This document shows positions 1-8,828 of a DNA stretch of 64,000 bases, piece after piece (positions within the stretch are counted from its first letter, which is position 1; each line of letters starts with the position of its first letter). A program made the position numbers and the translations under genes. The DNA lies in contig NZ_CP058561.1 in NCBI RefSeq assembly GCF_018141425.1, positions 3,410,001 to 3,474,000 of the forward strand, written 5' to 3'. Under the pieces are notes generated by a model that worked only from the letters and a program-made list of their open reading frames with translations, was not told the DNA's origin and did no database searches. Source of the DNA: Vallitalea guaymasensis. Its GTDB lineage: Bacteria > Bacillota > Clostridia > Lachnospirales > Vallitaleaceae.

Positions 1-210
1 TCTGGGTACCCCTTCGGCTTAACCGGTGATAAACTGGATTTTAATTCTAGGCTAATCATGTGTCTTGATATATATCAAGCTTTGATGGAAGAAAGACCTT
101 ATAGGAAAGGTCTGACACATGAAAAGAGTATGTCCATCTTAAGAGATATGATAACTGATGGATTAATAGATGGTGGAATTGTTGAAGACATAGATGTTGT
201 ATTTACATAA
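1..210 (+). CDS. HD-GYP/HD-domain protein, C-terminal fragment (5' end outside window)
   Basis: The frame is open from the first base and ends at TAA 208-210. The 69 visible residues begin SGYPFGLTGDKL and continue with a segment reading LDIYQALMEERPYRKGL. These match the end of HD-GYP domains, where the GYP triad is followed by a conserved region resembling DxFxALxxxRPYR. Known members are c-di-GMP phosphodiesterases with a di- or tri-iron centre, but the HD metal ligands and any N-terminal sensor lie outside the window, so activity cannot be judged. A PilZ c-di-GMP receptor lies at 19.4 kb, consistent with this signalling in the organism. A hairpin terminator follows. Confidence 0.8.
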   Translation, partial: SGYPFGLTGDKLDFNSRLIMCLDIYQALMEERPYRKGLTHEKSMSILRDMITDGLIDGGIVEDIDVVFT

Positions 211-224
211 AAAGAAAGTTAGTA

Positions 225-263
225 AAAACCCGCTTCCTACTATGGAATTAGGGTTTTCTTTTT
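225..263 (+). terminator. Rho-independent terminator after the HD-GYP gene
   Basis: AAAACCC (225-231) pairs with GGGTTTT (251-257), an inner TTCC/GGAA pair extends the hairpin, and TTCTTTTT follows. It lies 15 nt after the stop codon. Confidence 0.7.
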
Positions 264-455
264 ATGAAGAAAAATGGTTGTATGGTAAAAATGATACAAA
301 CCAGGTAAAAATAGAACAACATAAAATTTTGCAAATTCCTATACAAAAATTAAGTAAAAATAGAACAATGAAAAGAAAAAGTAGCCTATTAAAATTATAA
401 CCAATACTATGTATACTAAAGAAAATAAGAGTATTAGATTTAGGGAGAATTTATT

Positions 456-2645
456 ATGGAAAAGAATTTTAGAATATACAGAAATACTTTTGATATGGAT
501 TACAATAAACATTTTGAAGGTGCTTTTTGTCAAGGTAATGGTTATCAATTTTTACGAGCTACATTTGAAGAAGGTATTGATGGAGAGGAACAAGGTGAAA
601 TCTACACAAGAGAATTCAAGAGCGTAACAACTGAAAAACAAAGATGTGCAATTACAAAATGGGGTACATATATTCCAACAATCATGGGAAATAATCCACA
701 GCTTAATGAGGTTATAATTAATCTGCCATATTTTATGGATTTCAATTTGTTGGCTGATGGTGAAAAGCTATCTATGAACAGATGTGATATATCTGATTTC
801 AGTATGGTACTTAATCTAAAAAATGGCTGTTTAACTAGAACTTTTACTTTTAATACTAAAAGTGGAAGTACTATAAAAGCTAAATACGAACGTTTTCCAA
901 GTAAAAAGAACAAACATTTATTTGTACAAAAGATTACCTATAAAGCAGAAAACAGAGATGCCAACATTGAAATTACATCTGGTATTGATACAAATGTTAC
1001 AACCAATGGATTTAATCATTTCATGGAAATAAGTACAACTACTAATGATGACAGTATCACTGTAGTCAGTAAAAGTGATATGGGTAATACTATTACTCAA
1101 TCATCTTATCTCGCTTGTGATAAAGAACAGGTTAATATAATAGACAATAAATTCAATGTTCAGTATGACCTTAAGGAAAATGAAGAGATTACATTTATTA
1201 AAAAAAGCTTTTCTTTCACAGACATGGATAATGAAGAAATAGGCATAGAAGGCGAGTTAGTAAAAAGCTATGATGAGCTTTATAAAGAAAATAGTCAAGT
1301 CTGGGAAAAACTATGGGATAGAAGTGATGTTGTAATTGAAGGGAATGATCATGACCAGCTTGGAATTAGATTTTCTATATACCATCTATTGAGATGTAAA
1401 GAGGAAAGTGAATACCGCTCATCAATCTGTGCAAAAGGTTTTGCTGGTGAAGCATATTATGGACGATATTTTTGGGACAGTGAAATCTTTATGCTACCAT
1501 TCTATATATACACCAATCCAAATATAGCAAAAAATCTCTTGATGTATCGTTATAATACGTTAGAAGGTGCAAAAGAAAATGCAAGGAGCTATAATTGCAA
1601 GGGTGCGAGATATCCTTGGCAATCTGCTACAACAGGAACAGAACAATGCTCATTATGGGAATATGCAGATAATGAGATTCATATAACAGCTGATATTGTA
1701 TATGGAATTTGGCACTACTATAAGGCGACTGATGATATAGAGTTCATAAAGAACTATGGGGCAGAGATCATAGTAGAAACAGCGAGATTTTGGCTTGATA
1801 GAGTAGATGTAGATAAAGATGGAAATTATAATCTGTTCAATGTCATGGGTCCTGATGAATATACGGCATTCAACTGCAATAATACTTTTACCAATCGTCT
1901 AGTAAAATTTAATTTGGAAACTGCATGCTATGTAATTCAATTGTTAAATGAAACAGATAAGATTGCATATGTAAAGCTTTGTGATAAAGTTAAATTAGAC
2001 AATAAAGAGCTATTAGAATTCAAGAAAGTCGCTGAAAAATTAATATTACCTGACTACGAAAAGGTTCAGTATATACCTCAAAGTGAAAACTTTGATAATT
2101 ACGCTGATGTGGATATTGATAATCTTTGGAAAGATAGAAAAAATCCTTTTGGTATGTATATGACTCATGAAAAACTATATCGCTCAAAGGTTCTTAAACA
2201 GGCAGATTCTTTATCTCTTGCCATGTTATTTAAAACTGATTTCACAATAGAGCAGATCAAAAATACTTATGAACATTATGAACCAATTACTACCCATGAC
2301 TCATCTTTATCACCTATAAATCATGCTATAGTAGCTGGATGGATAGGCAAAGAAGAACATGTTAACAAGTTTCTTCAATATTCATTAAGCTTAGATTTTG
2401 ACAGTAATAGGAATGGTGCAAAAGATGGTATTCACATTGCCAATTGTGGTTGTATGTATCAATTCATAATCCATACTATAGCTGGTATTGATAATGCATT
2501 AATTAATGAAGATGAGATACCTATGTCAACCTCTTATACTATGCCGAAAGGTTGGGACAAGGTGTCTTTCAAGATTCTATGGAAAAATGTTTCATATTTT
2601 GTTACAGTTGATAAAAATGGTACAAAAATAACTAAGGGTATCTAG
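456..2645 (+). CDS. Glycoside hydrolase family 65 disaccharide phosphorylase-like protein
   Basis: 729 aa and apparently complete. GH65 proteins are mainly inverting phosphorylases that split alpha-linked glucose disaccharides (maltose, kojibiose, trehalose, nigerose) into beta-glucose-1-phosphate and a sugar. The N-terminal beta-sandwich is followed by the (alpha/alpha)6 barrel with GFAGEAYYGRYFWDSEIF, ARYPWQSATTGTEQC and VMGPDEY; the Glu of the last motif is the expected general acid. THDSSLS near residue 610 matches the usual phosphate-binding segment, which favours a phosphorylase over a hydrolase. The substrate cannot be read from sequence. AGGGAG precedes the ATG. It stands alone between two terminators, without a beta-phosphoglucomutase or sugar transporter beside it, and is probably cytoplasmic since no signal peptide is seen. 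Confidence 0.88.
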   Translation: MEKNFRIYRNTFDMDYNKHFEGAFCQGNGYQFLRATFEEGIDGEEQGEIYTREFKSVTTEKQRCAITKWGTYIPTIMGNNPQLNEVIINLPYFMDFNLLADGEKLSMNRCDISDFSMVLNLKNGCLTRTFTFNTKSGSTIKAKYERFPSKKNKHLFVQKITYKAENRDANIEITSGIDTNVTTNGFNHFMEISTTTNDDSITVVSKSDMGNTITQSSYLACDKEQVNIIDNKFNVQYDLKENEEITFIKKSFSFTDMDNEEIGIEGELVKSYDELYKENSQVWEKLWDRSDVVIEGNDHDQLGIRFSIYHLLRCKEESEYRSSICAKGFAGEAYYGRYFWDSEIFMLPFYIYTNPNIAKNLLMYRYNTLEGAKENARSYNCKGARYPWQSATTGTEQCSLWEYADNEIHITADIVYGIWHYYKATDDIEFIKNYGAEIIVETARFWLDRVDVDKDGNYNLFNVMGPDEYTAFNCNNTFTNRLVKFNLETACYVIQLLNETDKIAYVKLCDKVKLDNKELLEFKKVAEKLILPDYEKVQYIPQSENFDNYADVDIDNLWKDRKNPFGMYMTHEKLYRSKVLKQADSLSLAMLFKTDFTIEQIKNTYEHYEPITTHDSSLSPINHAIVAGWIGKEEHVNKFLQYSLSLDFDSNRNGAKDGIHIANCGCMYQFIIHTIAGIDNALINEDEIPMSTSYTMPKGWDKVSFKILWKNVSYFVTVDKNGTKITKGI

Positions 2646-2712
2646 TGATATGATTATCCAATGATAAACTTGAATTAGTATAAAATTAAAATATGTATAG
2701 ATAAACAAGATA

Positions 2713-2750
2713 AGTAAAGGTAGTAGGAAAAGATACCTTTACTTTTTTAA
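2713..2750 (+). terminator. Rho-independent terminator after the GH65 gene
   Basis: A perfect 10-bp stem AGTAAAGGTA (2713-2722) / TACCTTTACT (2734-2743) is followed by TTTTT. Confidence 0.85.
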
Positions 2751-2829
2751 TACCTATCAATAATTGTTTGGAGATTAATGAAATCTTTATAACAAAAATT
2801 TTGTCACATAACTTTATATAATTACTATA

Positions 2830-2840
2830 TATGGTATAAT
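2830..2840 (+). promoter_or_regulatory. Extended -10 promoter for the helicase gene
   Basis: TATGGTATAAT is an extended -10 (TGn-TATAAT) ending at 2840, 24 nt before the chosen ATG. No good -35 is present at the usual distance. The same block occurs before the AraC gene (10190) and the PilZ gene (19294). Confidence 0.6.
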
Positions 2841-2864
2841 TAGTAAGACCAAGGAGGAATGTTG

Positions 2865-4874
2865 ATGGGGCACGAATTGAATAATAGTCAAAAGCAGGCA
2901 GTAACTCATAATGAAGGTCCTATGATGGTTTTAGCTGGACCTGGGTCTGGAAAGACTATGGTTATAACTCATAGAGTAATTAATCTGATAGAAGAATTAA
3001 AAGTAGATCCAAGCAATATTTTAGTAATTACATTTACAAAAGCTGCTGCGATCACTATGCAAAATAGATTTGAGAATTTATCTGATAGTAATAATAATAA
3101 AAAAGTTCTTTTTGGTACATTTCATTCTGTATTTTTTCGTATTCTAAAAAGCTATTATGACTTGAATGTAAGTCAGATAATAATGGAGAATAAAAAATTA
3201 GATGTATTCAAAGAAATTGTTAGACAGCTAAAAATTGAATATGAAGATGAAAACGAATTCATCAATCAGGTAACTACGGAAATATCTTTAATAAAGAATG
3301 AATTGATCAATGTTAAATATTATAATGCTGTATCTTGTTCTAACGAAGATTTCTACAAGATATATAGTCTCTATGAGGCTTATAAAAGAGAGAAGAGATC
3401 AATTGATTTTGATGATATGTTAATCAAATGCTATAACCTCTTAAGTAGAAATAGTAAAATATTAAGTTCTTGGCAATCAAGATTCAGGTACATACTTATA
3501 GACGAATTCCAGGACATAAATAGAGTACAATACGAGACAATAAAACTATTGGCTAAGCCAAATAATAATCTGTTTATTGTTGGGGACGACGATCAATCCA
3601 TATACAGTTTCAGGGGAGCCAAACCAGAATTTTTATTAAACTTTCCTGAAGAATTTGCAGATACAAAGAAAATAATTCTTAATAATAATTATCGTTCCAC
3701 TAAAAACATAGTAAAAGTAAGTAGAAGCGTAATAAAGAACAATCATAAGAGATACATCAAAAATATGATAACCAGTAATAATGACGGTAAACAGCCCAGT
3801 GTCATAGAAACAAAAGATATAGGGGATGAAGCAAAGACAGTCGCTGATAATATAATGGAACTTAGCAGAGATAAGAATATACCATTATCGGAGATTGCAA
3901 TAATCTATAGAACCAATATTCAAGCTAGAGCGATAATTGATATGTTTCTTGATATGAATATACCCTTCATAGTAAGGGATAAAGCAGCTATCATATATGA
4001 CCATTGGGTTGCAAAAGATATGATTTCATATATGAAACTTGCATTGGACATAAAAGACAAAGAGGCGTTAATAAGAATAATCAACAAACCAAAAAGATAC
4101 ATAAGTAAAGCTGTTCTTGAGATATCAAAAAAATATTCTGATAACATGTGGGAAGGACTGTATAAACATTCTCAGGAAAAAGAGTGGATGACTAACAGGC
4201 TGGACGAATTACAATATCAATTACAGGTAATCAAAAAGAATAGACCTTATGATATAATAAAATATATTAGGAAAGAAATAGGCTATGATGGTTATTTGGA
4301 GAACTACGCCACATACAGGAAAATAGGGATTGAAGGATTAACTGAAATCTTGAATGAAATTGGGGAAAGTACCAAGAATTTTGAAACGATAGATGAATGG
4401 TTCAATCATATTGAAGAATATAGACAGTTGATGGAGGAAAGCAATAATAATGTTTATAAAGACTCTGTCACATTGACAACCATGCATAGTTCCAAGGGAT
4501 TGGAATTTGGTATTGTCTGGATTATCGGTGCTGTTGAAGGGCTGATACCTCACGAAAAATCCAATAGAGACAAAGATATAGAAGAGGAGAGAAGATTGTT
4601 CTATGTAGGTATGACAAGAGCCAAAGAACATCTATACATATCTTACATTAACAACAGATATGACGAACCAGCTGTCCAGTCAAGATTCTTGGATGAGATT
4701 TACGACTATTTTTCTACTAAAATTGAAGTTGGAAGTATTATAGACCATAAGAAATTCGGTAAAGGTATAGTTATAAATCTTAACAAAAAATCTGTCACAG
4801 TAGATTTTGCAAAGAAAGGAAAGATTAAATTAAATATAAAGTTTTGTATACAAAATAATCTAATAAAATGTTAA
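2865..4874 (+). CDS. UvrD/PcrA-like superfamily 1 DNA helicase
   Basis: 669 aa 3'-5' DNA helicase that unwinds DNA in repair or replication restart. All SF1A motifs are visible: GPGSGKT (residues 25-31), DEFQDIN (motif II; the family usually has DEFQDTN), GDDDQSIYSFRGA (III), NNYRSTKN (IV), TMHSSKGLEF (V) and RRLFYVGMTRAKEHL (VI). The C-terminus ends in a small basic Tudor-like segment beginning VGSIIDHKKFGKG, as in PcrA, where it binds RNA polymerase. I chose the ATG at 2865 rather than 2859 because AGGAGG (2852-2857) leaves only 1 nt to the earlier ATG but 7 nt to this one. At about 670 aa it is shorter than typical PcrA (about 730), so it may be a paralogue rather than the main PcrA. Confidence 0.9.
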   Translation: MGHELNNSQKQAVTHNEGPMMVLAGPGSGKTMVITHRVINLIEELKVDPSNILVITFTKAAAITMQNRFENLSDSNNNKKVLFGTFHSVFFRILKSYYDLNVSQIIMENKKLDVFKEIVRQLKIEYEDENEFINQVTTEISLIKNELINVKYYNAVSCSNEDFYKIYSLYEAYKREKRSIDFDDMLIKCYNLLSRNSKILSSWQSRFRYILIDEFQDINRVQYETIKLLAKPNNNLFIVGDDDQSIYSFRGAKPEFLLNFPEEFADTKKIILNNNYRSTKNIVKVSRSVIKNNHKRYIKNMITSNNDGKQPSVIETKDIGDEAKTVADNIMELSRDKNIPLSEIAIIYRTNIQARAIIDMFLDMNIPFIVRDKAAIIYDHWVAKDMISYMKLALDIKDKEALIRIINKPKRYISKAVLEISKKYSDNMWEGLYKHSQEKEWMTNRLDELQYQLQVIKKNRPYDIIKYIRKEIGYDGYLENYATYRKIGIEGLTEILNEIGESTKNFETIDEWFNHIEEYRQLMEESNNNVYKDSVTLTTMHSSKGLEFGIVWIIGAVEGLIPHEKSNRDKDIEEERRLFYVGMTRAKEHLYISYINNRYDEPAVQSRFLDEIYDYFSTKIEVGSIIDHKKFGKGIVINLNKKSVTVDFAKKGKIKLNIKFCIQNNLIKC

Positions 4875-4924
4875 TAAGTTTATAGGGTATAGATATTTAT
4901 AATTTATTGATTGAGGTGTTTCTA

Positions 4925-7798
4925 ATGGACGTAATAAGAGTGGTAAATATTTATAGTATTGTTACAAGCTTAGCATGGCTATTAATTTTTATTTGTATAT
5001 ATATGAAGATTGGTAGAAAAGATAAATATCTAGTTTATTATATTAAAGGAATAATTGTTTTCATCATATTTTTAGCTTTGGGTTTTGTTTTTGAAGAGTT
5101 AGCCATACAAGACCGTACTCTCATAGGGTTATTATTTCTGGATATTAGTTATATTCTGCTTATACTGAGCACAGAAGTATTTATAACTATAAAGGGAAGG
5201 AAAATATGGTTGTGGTTTTTTATATTTGTCATTGGGGTTATTATTGTTACTAAATTAATTCATAGAGATTTTTCGATTATTTTGAATATATATATAGGAG
5301 TCCTATTATCATATATAGGTTTTCGGCTACTTAGATCTAAAAAAATTCATAATCTTTTAATAGGAAGTTTTTTAATTCTATGGGGGATATTCAATCTTCT
5401 ATGTCCTGTACTATATAAGATTTTTGATTTTGATATGACGTTATATGTAATTAACCGTATCTTTTTCATTTTTTCTGAAGCGTTATTTATAATTGCTTAT
5501 ATATATAAAATGAATATGGATTATAAATATGATAACGAAAATATAAAAAATATATTTAATGCCTCTTCTGTTGGACTTGAACTCTATAATGCAAAAGCTG
5601 AATTGATTATCATTAATCCCATATGCCTTGAAATGTTTGAGATAGAAAATCATGATACTGTAATAGGTTCTAATCTATTTGATAGATTCAATATAGCTAA
5701 TCGTAGTTTAGAACAATTAAAGAGTGGTAAAGATGTAAGTTTTCGAGTAGAATTTGAACTTAATAACGATAATAAAGAAAATCTGATAAACAATAATATC
5801 AGGCAGAAAAAATTCTTAGAAGTTAAAATAAATATTCTAGGAACAAATAAATTACTACCAGAAGGTTACTTTGTTCAGATAGAAGATATATCAGAACAAA
5901 TATATTCCTCCCATAAGCTGGAAAAAAGGATGAAGATAGCTGTCAGCAGTGCTAATCTATATGGATGGGATTGGGATATAAGCAACAACATTTTTTATAT
6001 AGACCCTATGTTTGCTATATCATTAGGATATGATGGTGAAAAATTCAATGATAGGGGAACAGTTTTTTTTAATCTTATAAAAGAAGAGGATTTAGAAATT
6101 ATCAATAAAGAGCTGCAAAAGCATTTTGAAAATATAGAGCAAGTTTTTATTTGTGAATGGAGAATTAAAGATGCTACTGGCAATTACAAATGGTACATGG
6201 GAACAGGTTCTGTAATAGAAAGAGATGAGGATGGTTTACCTTTCAGGATGGTAGGTATAAATCAGTGCATAGAAAGACGTAAACAATCTGAATTGGAGTT
6301 ATATAATAGTGAAAAAAGGTATCGTTCATTATTTGAAACAATGGTTAATGGATATGCTAGACTGGAAATTCAATACGGTAATGATAATAATATCTGTGAC
6401 TACAAATGTATAGAAACCAATAGTTCATTAAATGAAATATTAGCATTGGATGAAATTCAAGGTTTGAGAGTAAAAGATATTATTACACATGAAAAGTATT
6501 GGATAGCACTAATAAACGATATGCTCAAAAATAAAAAGAATCAAAGCAGGATAGAACAGTATTCTAGACGATTAGGTAAGATATTAGAAGTGATAATGCA
6601 TAGATTCGGTAATAATCAGATTATACTAATAATAAGGGATGTAACTAATGAGAGAAATCTGGAAAACATGGTTAGACAGACTGAGAAACTATCAGCTATT
6701 GGTCAATTGGTTGGAGGTATTGCTCATGATTTCAATAATCAATTAATGGCTATTAGTGGTGCTGTATCTATTATCAAGACTAAGTATGCAGATAGAAAGG
6801 AATGCATAAAATACATAGATTATATTGAAAAATGTTCTAATAATTCTGCTTCGCTAGTTAATAGACTTCTAACATTCTCAAGAGAATCTGATTATAAGTT
6901 AATACCTATAGATTTACATAGTATCATTAACAGTGTAGTTGAAATATTAGAAAGAAGTATTGACAAAAGAATAAGGATAGAGACCTCTCTAGAAGCTGAA
7001 AATCATATGATATTAGGGGATGAAAGCCAGATTCAAAATACCCTGCTGAACATTGGGATTAATGCTAGAGATGCATTGATTAATGGTGGACAGCTTGTAT
7101 TCAAAACTTATAATATCATGGAATGGGATTGTGATAAAATTGATGTTAAAGAACAAAAACCAGCTATAGTTACGATTGTTTCTGATACAGGAATTGGAAT
7201 GAGTGAAGAGGTCAAGAAACATTTGTTTGAACCTTTTTATACTACCAAAGATATTGGTAAAGGAACGGGTATGGGCTTGGCTATGGCTTTTGGTGTAATT
7301 AAAAATCATGGAGGATGCATCAGCGTTAATTCTGTTATCAATGTTGGAACTGATTTCACTATAAAATTGCCAATATTGGATGAGGAAGAGTATACACCTG
7401 TAGATGAAGAGGAAAGATTGATTAAGGGTGTAGAGAAGATTTTGGTTGTTGATGATGAGGAGATAATAAGGGATTTATTACAGGAAATGATTGAGATGTT
7501 AGGTTATGAGGTAATTACTTTTGGTGATGGTTTTGAAGCTCTTAGGTATTATAAGAAGCACGTAAGTGATATTAATTTGGTTTTATTGGATATTGTTATG
7601 CCTAATATTAGTGGAGAAGAGTTGGTGAATGAATTTTATGGTATTAATGAGAATGTTAGAGTAGGATTTTTATCTGGATTTGGGTTTGAAAAGATGGATA
7701 AGAGGATAACTGATAGGATTGTTGGGTTTATTAATAAGCCGATTAATATTGAGGAGTTGTCGTTGAAGATTAGGGAGATGTTGGATTGCTTGAGCTGA
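4925..7798 (+). CDS. Membrane hybrid sensor histidine kinase with fused receiver domain
   Basis: 957 aa. The first about 200 residues form about seven hydrophobic helices, a membrane input module. Two to three PAS-like segments follow (about 210-330, 335-455 and 460-575; the middle one carries a clear PAC-type end, WRIKDATGNYKWYMGTG). The HisKA box is GQLVGGIAHDFNNQLMAISG with the phospho-accepting His. The ATPase domain shows DTGIGMSEE, FEPFYTTK and GTGMGLAMAFG. A receiver domain ends the protein (LVVDDEE near its start, phospho-acceptor Asp in LVLLDIVMPN, Lys in NKPI). No output regulator is encoded beside it, so the target is unknown. ATG 4925 was preferred over TTG 4907 because GAGGTG (4913-4918) lies 6 nt before it. 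Confidence 0.9.
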   Translation: MDVIRVVNIYSIVTSLAWLLIFICIYMKIGRKDKYLVYYIKGIIVFIIFLALGFVFEELAIQDRTLIGLLFLDISYILLILSTEVFITIKGRKIWLWFFIFVIGVIIVTKLIHRDFSIILNIYIGVLLSYIGFRLLRSKKIHNLLIGSFLILWGIFNLLCPVLYKIFDFDMTLYVINRIFFIFSEALFIIAYIYKMNMDYKYDNENIKNIFNASSVGLELYNAKAELIIINPICLEMFEIENHDTVIGSNLFDRFNIANRSLEQLKSGKDVSFRVEFELNNDNKENLINNNIRQKKFLEVKINILGTNKLLPEGYFVQIEDISEQIYSSHKLEKRMKIAVSSANLYGWDWDISNNIFYIDPMFAISLGYDGEKFNDRGTVFFNLIKEEDLEIINKELQKHFENIEQVFICEWRIKDATGNYKWYMGTGSVIERDEDGLPFRMVGINQCIERRKQSELELYNSEKRYRSLFETMVNGYARLEIQYGNDNNICDYKCIETNSSLNEILALDEIQGLRVKDIITHEKYWIALINDMLKNKKNQSRIEQYSRRLGKILEVIMHRFGNNQIILIIRDVTNERNLENMVRQTEKLSAIGQLVGGIAHDFNNQLMAISGAVSIIKTKYADRKECIKYIDYIEKCSNNSASLVNRLLTFSRESDYKLIPIDLHSIINSVVEILERSIDKRIRIETSLEAENHMILGDESQIQNTLLNIGINARDALINGGQLVFKTYNIMEWDCDKIDVKEQKPAIVTIVSDTGIGMSEEVKKHLFEPFYTTKDIGKGTGMGLAMAFGVIKNHGGCISVNSVINVGTDFTIKLPILDEEEYTPVDEEERLIKGVEKILVVDDEEIIRDLLQEMIEMLGYEVITFGDGFEALRYYKKHVSDINLVLLDIVMPNISGEELVNEFYGINENVRVGFLSGFGFEKMDKRITDRIVGFINKPINIEELSLKIREMLDCLS

Positions 7799-7809
7799 TT
7801 TAAAGGAAG

Positions 7810-7880
7810 GGCAACAAGCTGTAAAGGTCGTTTTTATCACTATATAGGGTATGCTGATTGTAGTGGCGATCTTTAGTTGT
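7810..7880. repeat. Imperfect palindrome; copy 1 of a small dispersed repeat
   Basis: The reverse complement of 7810-7846 matches 16847-16883 closely (TATAYAGTGATA, then a CGACCTTT block, then GCTTGTTGCC). Here the arms TAAAGGTCG and CGATCTTTA, plus CACTA and TAGTG, can fold into an imperfect hairpin. It lies just before a strong terminator, between convergent genes. Confidence 0.6.
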
Positions 7881-7910
7881 TATATAATATAAGATTGAGT
7901 GAATAATAAA

Positions 7911-7957
7911 AATGGATTATGTGAGAGGTTGAGTCTCGCATAATCCATTATAATTTT
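7911..7957. terminator. Bidirectional terminator between the sensor kinase and YesL-like genes
   Basis: AATGGATTATG (7911-7921) pairs with CATAATCCATT (7939-7949), extended inward by GAGA/TCTC. TTTTT follows on the + strand and A-rich sequence precedes it, so it can serve both convergent genes. Confidence 0.8.
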
Positions 7958-8574
7958 TACCATACTGTTGTGTCGTATTGGGTTAATATTCTTTTTGTTA
8001 TCAATCTTGATAATAGGTAGCATTGTATAGGTGCTAGGATGATTATTAGTAGTACGTTGTTTATCATGTAAAGTAGAGCTAATAGTGCTACTGTTATGAT
8101 AACAGCTAATAGTGTTGATGGTAAGTGTTTATTAGCAAGTATAAAAGAATATTTAAATAGTTTCTTTATACCCAATTTTGATGTAGACATAAGAGGGAAT
8201 ATATATAAAGTTATAAATAATAATTCAATAGTCAAGCTAAAATAAACTGGCAATAACCAAGGTATGTCAAGGACACCTTTAGTAATAGAAGTTATGTTGA
8301 AAAACATTAGTGTGTATAGTGCAGCTAGTATTAACCATACTAGTGTGGATTTAAGGAATTTGTTTTTGAGTGCTTTGAAGAATGTTTTGTACACGTATCC
8401 TTCGTCTTTTACCAGGTTATAATATACACTTGTGTATAGAGCGGTTGTTACAGCACCTATAGTTACTCCGAAACCTAGTAAAGAAATAAATGTCCACAAA
8501 AGACCTAATACCATAATATCAAAAACTAGACTTCCAATTCTTTGAAACGGTCCATCAATATTAAAAAAGTTCAT
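7957..8574 (-). CDS. YesL-like (DUF624) membrane protein
   Basis: 205 aa, with about five transmembrane helices and a short cytoplasmic N-terminus. The opening MNFFNIDGPFQRIGSLVFDI and the segment LGFGVTIGAVTTALYTSVYY are typical of the YesL/DUF624 family. These proteins have no established biochemical role but are usually coded next to carbohydrate ABC transporters or glycosidases. Here it lies 254 nt downstream of the GH4 alpha-glycosidase on the same strand, which fits that association; no ABC permeases are present. Confidence 0.8.
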   Translation of the reverse strand: MNFFNIDGPFQRIGSLVFDIMVLGLLWTFISLLGFGVTIGAVTTALYTSVYYNLVKDEGYVYKTFFKALKNKFLKSTLVWLILAALYTLMFFNITSITKGVLDIPWLLPVYFSLTIELLFITLYIFPLMSTSKLGIKKLFKYSFILANKHLPSTLLAVIITVALLALLYMINNVLLIIILAPIQCYLLSRLITKRILTQYDTTVW

Positions 8575-8828
8575 TATGTATCCCTCGCTTAGTATATTTT
8601 TAAAATTATTAACTCTATAATTATCATTATTGGACCAACAAGACGTAAGTTGTAATACTTGTTGTTAGTATAAAGTTATTATCAATAATATTATCATATG
8701 TATTGATGTAATTTCAATGTGTAAAATCATGTAACTTTGGAAGTTTTTTTGTTTAATTTGTACATAATATTAGTATGATTGTTAATAATGATAGATATTT
8801 GGGTATTAGGTAAATATATTTGGTTAAT

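Noticed and set aside
409-627. 72-codon frame overlapping the start of the GH65 gene
   Set aside because: It is out of frame with a clearly homologous 729-aa protein and has no ribosome binding site of its own.
8637-8663. AACAAG/CTTGTT hairpin as terminator of the GH4 gene
   Set aside because: The stem is short and no T-tract follows on the minus strand; chance pairing in AT-rich DNA is as likely.
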